Shown piece after piece: positions 63,410 through 64,000 of a stretch of 64,000 nt of DNA; positions within the stretch are counted from its first letter, which is position 1; the number at the start of each line of letters is the position of its first letter. Below the pieces are notes generated by a model. The model was not told the origin of the DNA. It did no database searches and was given only the letters and a program-made list of their open reading frames with translations. A program made the position numbers and the translations under genes. This DNA is from Thermogutta sp039793925 (GTDB lineage: Bacteria; Planctomycetota; Planctomycetia; Pirellulales; Thermoguttaceae), in NCBI RefSeq assembly GCF_039793925.1, contig NZ_JBAMME010000199.1, forward strand, positions 1 through 64,000, written 5' to 3'.

Positions 63410-63700
63410 ATCGCCCGCCGAGTAATCACGGACGAACGTTGGAAGAAGATCAAAGGGTGATTTGGACCGCCTGCCAAGACGGGGCGAGCACGGCGCGATC
63501 GGCCGGTGATTCTGGAGGCCAATTTGTGGGTTCTGTGGACAGGGGCTCCCTGACGAGTTTTACCTCATTGAGTTTAGTCCCTGGCACACAGCCTATCACT
63601 CCTTTCGCACATGGGCTAAGAGCGGATTGTGGCAGAAAATCTTCTATCTTTTGCGGAAGCTGGGCCTCGAGACCGAGCAGAAGGGAGTGGAAATGGCTAG
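63410..63700 (+). mobile_element. IS5-type transposase remnant
   Basis: Plus-strand frames give, in order, RRVITDERWKKIK, then PPAKTGRARRDRPVILEANL and WVLWTGAP. DEFYLIEFSPWHTAYHSFRT and WAKSGLWQKIFYLLRKLGLE follow. These are the N-terminal third of an IS5-family (DDE) transposase, with at least two frameshifts and with the catalytic region missing. A possible end sequence GGGGCTCTGTCTCAAAACC lies near 63268, but no partner repeat was found. Confidence 0.78.
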
Positions 63701-63792
63701 AGATATCTTGAAGCCGCCTTTTACCGGTCTGCCGCAACACTTTTTCCTGCAATCAGTTGTGGCGGACTGCAATCTGGTTCAACTACCCCAAA

Positions 63793-63877
63793 TAGCCGAG
63801 GCGGGATTCGAACCCGCACGGGGATAACTCCCCACAGGATTTTAAGTCCTGTGCGTCTACCATTCCGCCACTCGGCC
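63793..63877 (-). tRNA. tRNA-Leu (anticodon UAA)
   Basis: An 85-base class II tRNA on the minus strand. The acceptor GGCCGAG pairs with CTCGGCT (one G-U) and the discriminator is A. The anticodon stem CAGGA/TCCTG encloses CTTAAAA (anticodon TAA). A long variable arm and GGTTCGAATCC are present. The RHS and IS5 relics lie beside its 3' end. Confidence 0.93.
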
Positions 63878-64000
63878 CCGGCCTCGATCGGCCACTTACT
63901 CGTTAGGCTATCTGTCCGGAAATCGCGGCCCCCGTTCTCGACGGCCTGGGGTTTTCATTTATCGTACCGTCCCATCCTATCAACCAGCAGGCTTTGCCGC

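Overview
The window reads as a chromosomal segment of a planctomycete, most likely a member of the Pirellulales close to the thermophilic Thermogutta group. The phylum call is well supported. It rests on a linked set of DUF1501, DUF1549/DUF1553, PPC and SHD1-WD40 proteins, on RHS-type remnants, on a sigma-70 factor with extra N-terminal HTH modules, and on many secreted proteins of unknown function. The genus is an inference. Two runs of 10 N (29653-29662 and 57803-57812) show that this is draft sequence with scaffold joins.

Left part (1-20 kb, mostly minus strand): a carbohydrate-oriented stretch holds an acetyl-xylan-esterase-like hydrolase, a secreted GH67/GH20-like glycosidase and a secreted GH13 amylase. 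A zinc-ribbon membrane protein is paired with a rhomboid protease. A decayed glycerophosphodiester phosphodiesterase next to a transposase relic separates the two glycosidases. A probable co-directional run then goes pcnB-like CCA/poly(A) nucleotidyltransferase, small coiled-coil protein, Old-Yellow-Enzyme-like oxidoreductase, MMPL/RND permease, RNase HII-like protein. tRNA-Glu and tRNA-Leu, a BNR propeller protein and a GT2 glycosyltransferase complete this part.

Middle (20-44 kb): a DUF1844 protein; two divergently transcribed response regulators (NarL-type and NtrC-type) with no kinase nearby; a secreted prenyltransferase-repeat protein; DUF971; a glutamine-amidotransferase-like protein; tRNA-Asp with a clear terminator. 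A planctomycete-specific minus-strand block follows (SHD1-WD40, DUF1549/1553, DUF1501, PPC). Next come the tmk-holB replication pair and four uncharacterised proteins, one of them with a duplicated thioredoxin-like module.

Right part (44-64 kb): housekeeping genes include an unusual sigma factor, rpsR (bS18), an M28 peptidase/QC-like enzyme, clpB, dnaK, an RluA-type pseudouridine synthase and aconitase. A YkgJ-type cysteine cluster protein, a TadG-like protein with a split VWA domain, tRNA-Leu and tRNA-Lys, and one more secreted protein follow. The end of the window is a small graveyard of an RHS repeat gene and an IS5-type transposase beside tRNA-Leu(UAA).

I found no CRISPR array, prophage or defence island. 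The most unusual items are the sigma factor architecture, the duplicated thioredoxin-like/CAP-like secreted protein, the split-VWA Tad protein and the SHD1/DUF1501/DUF1549 module.
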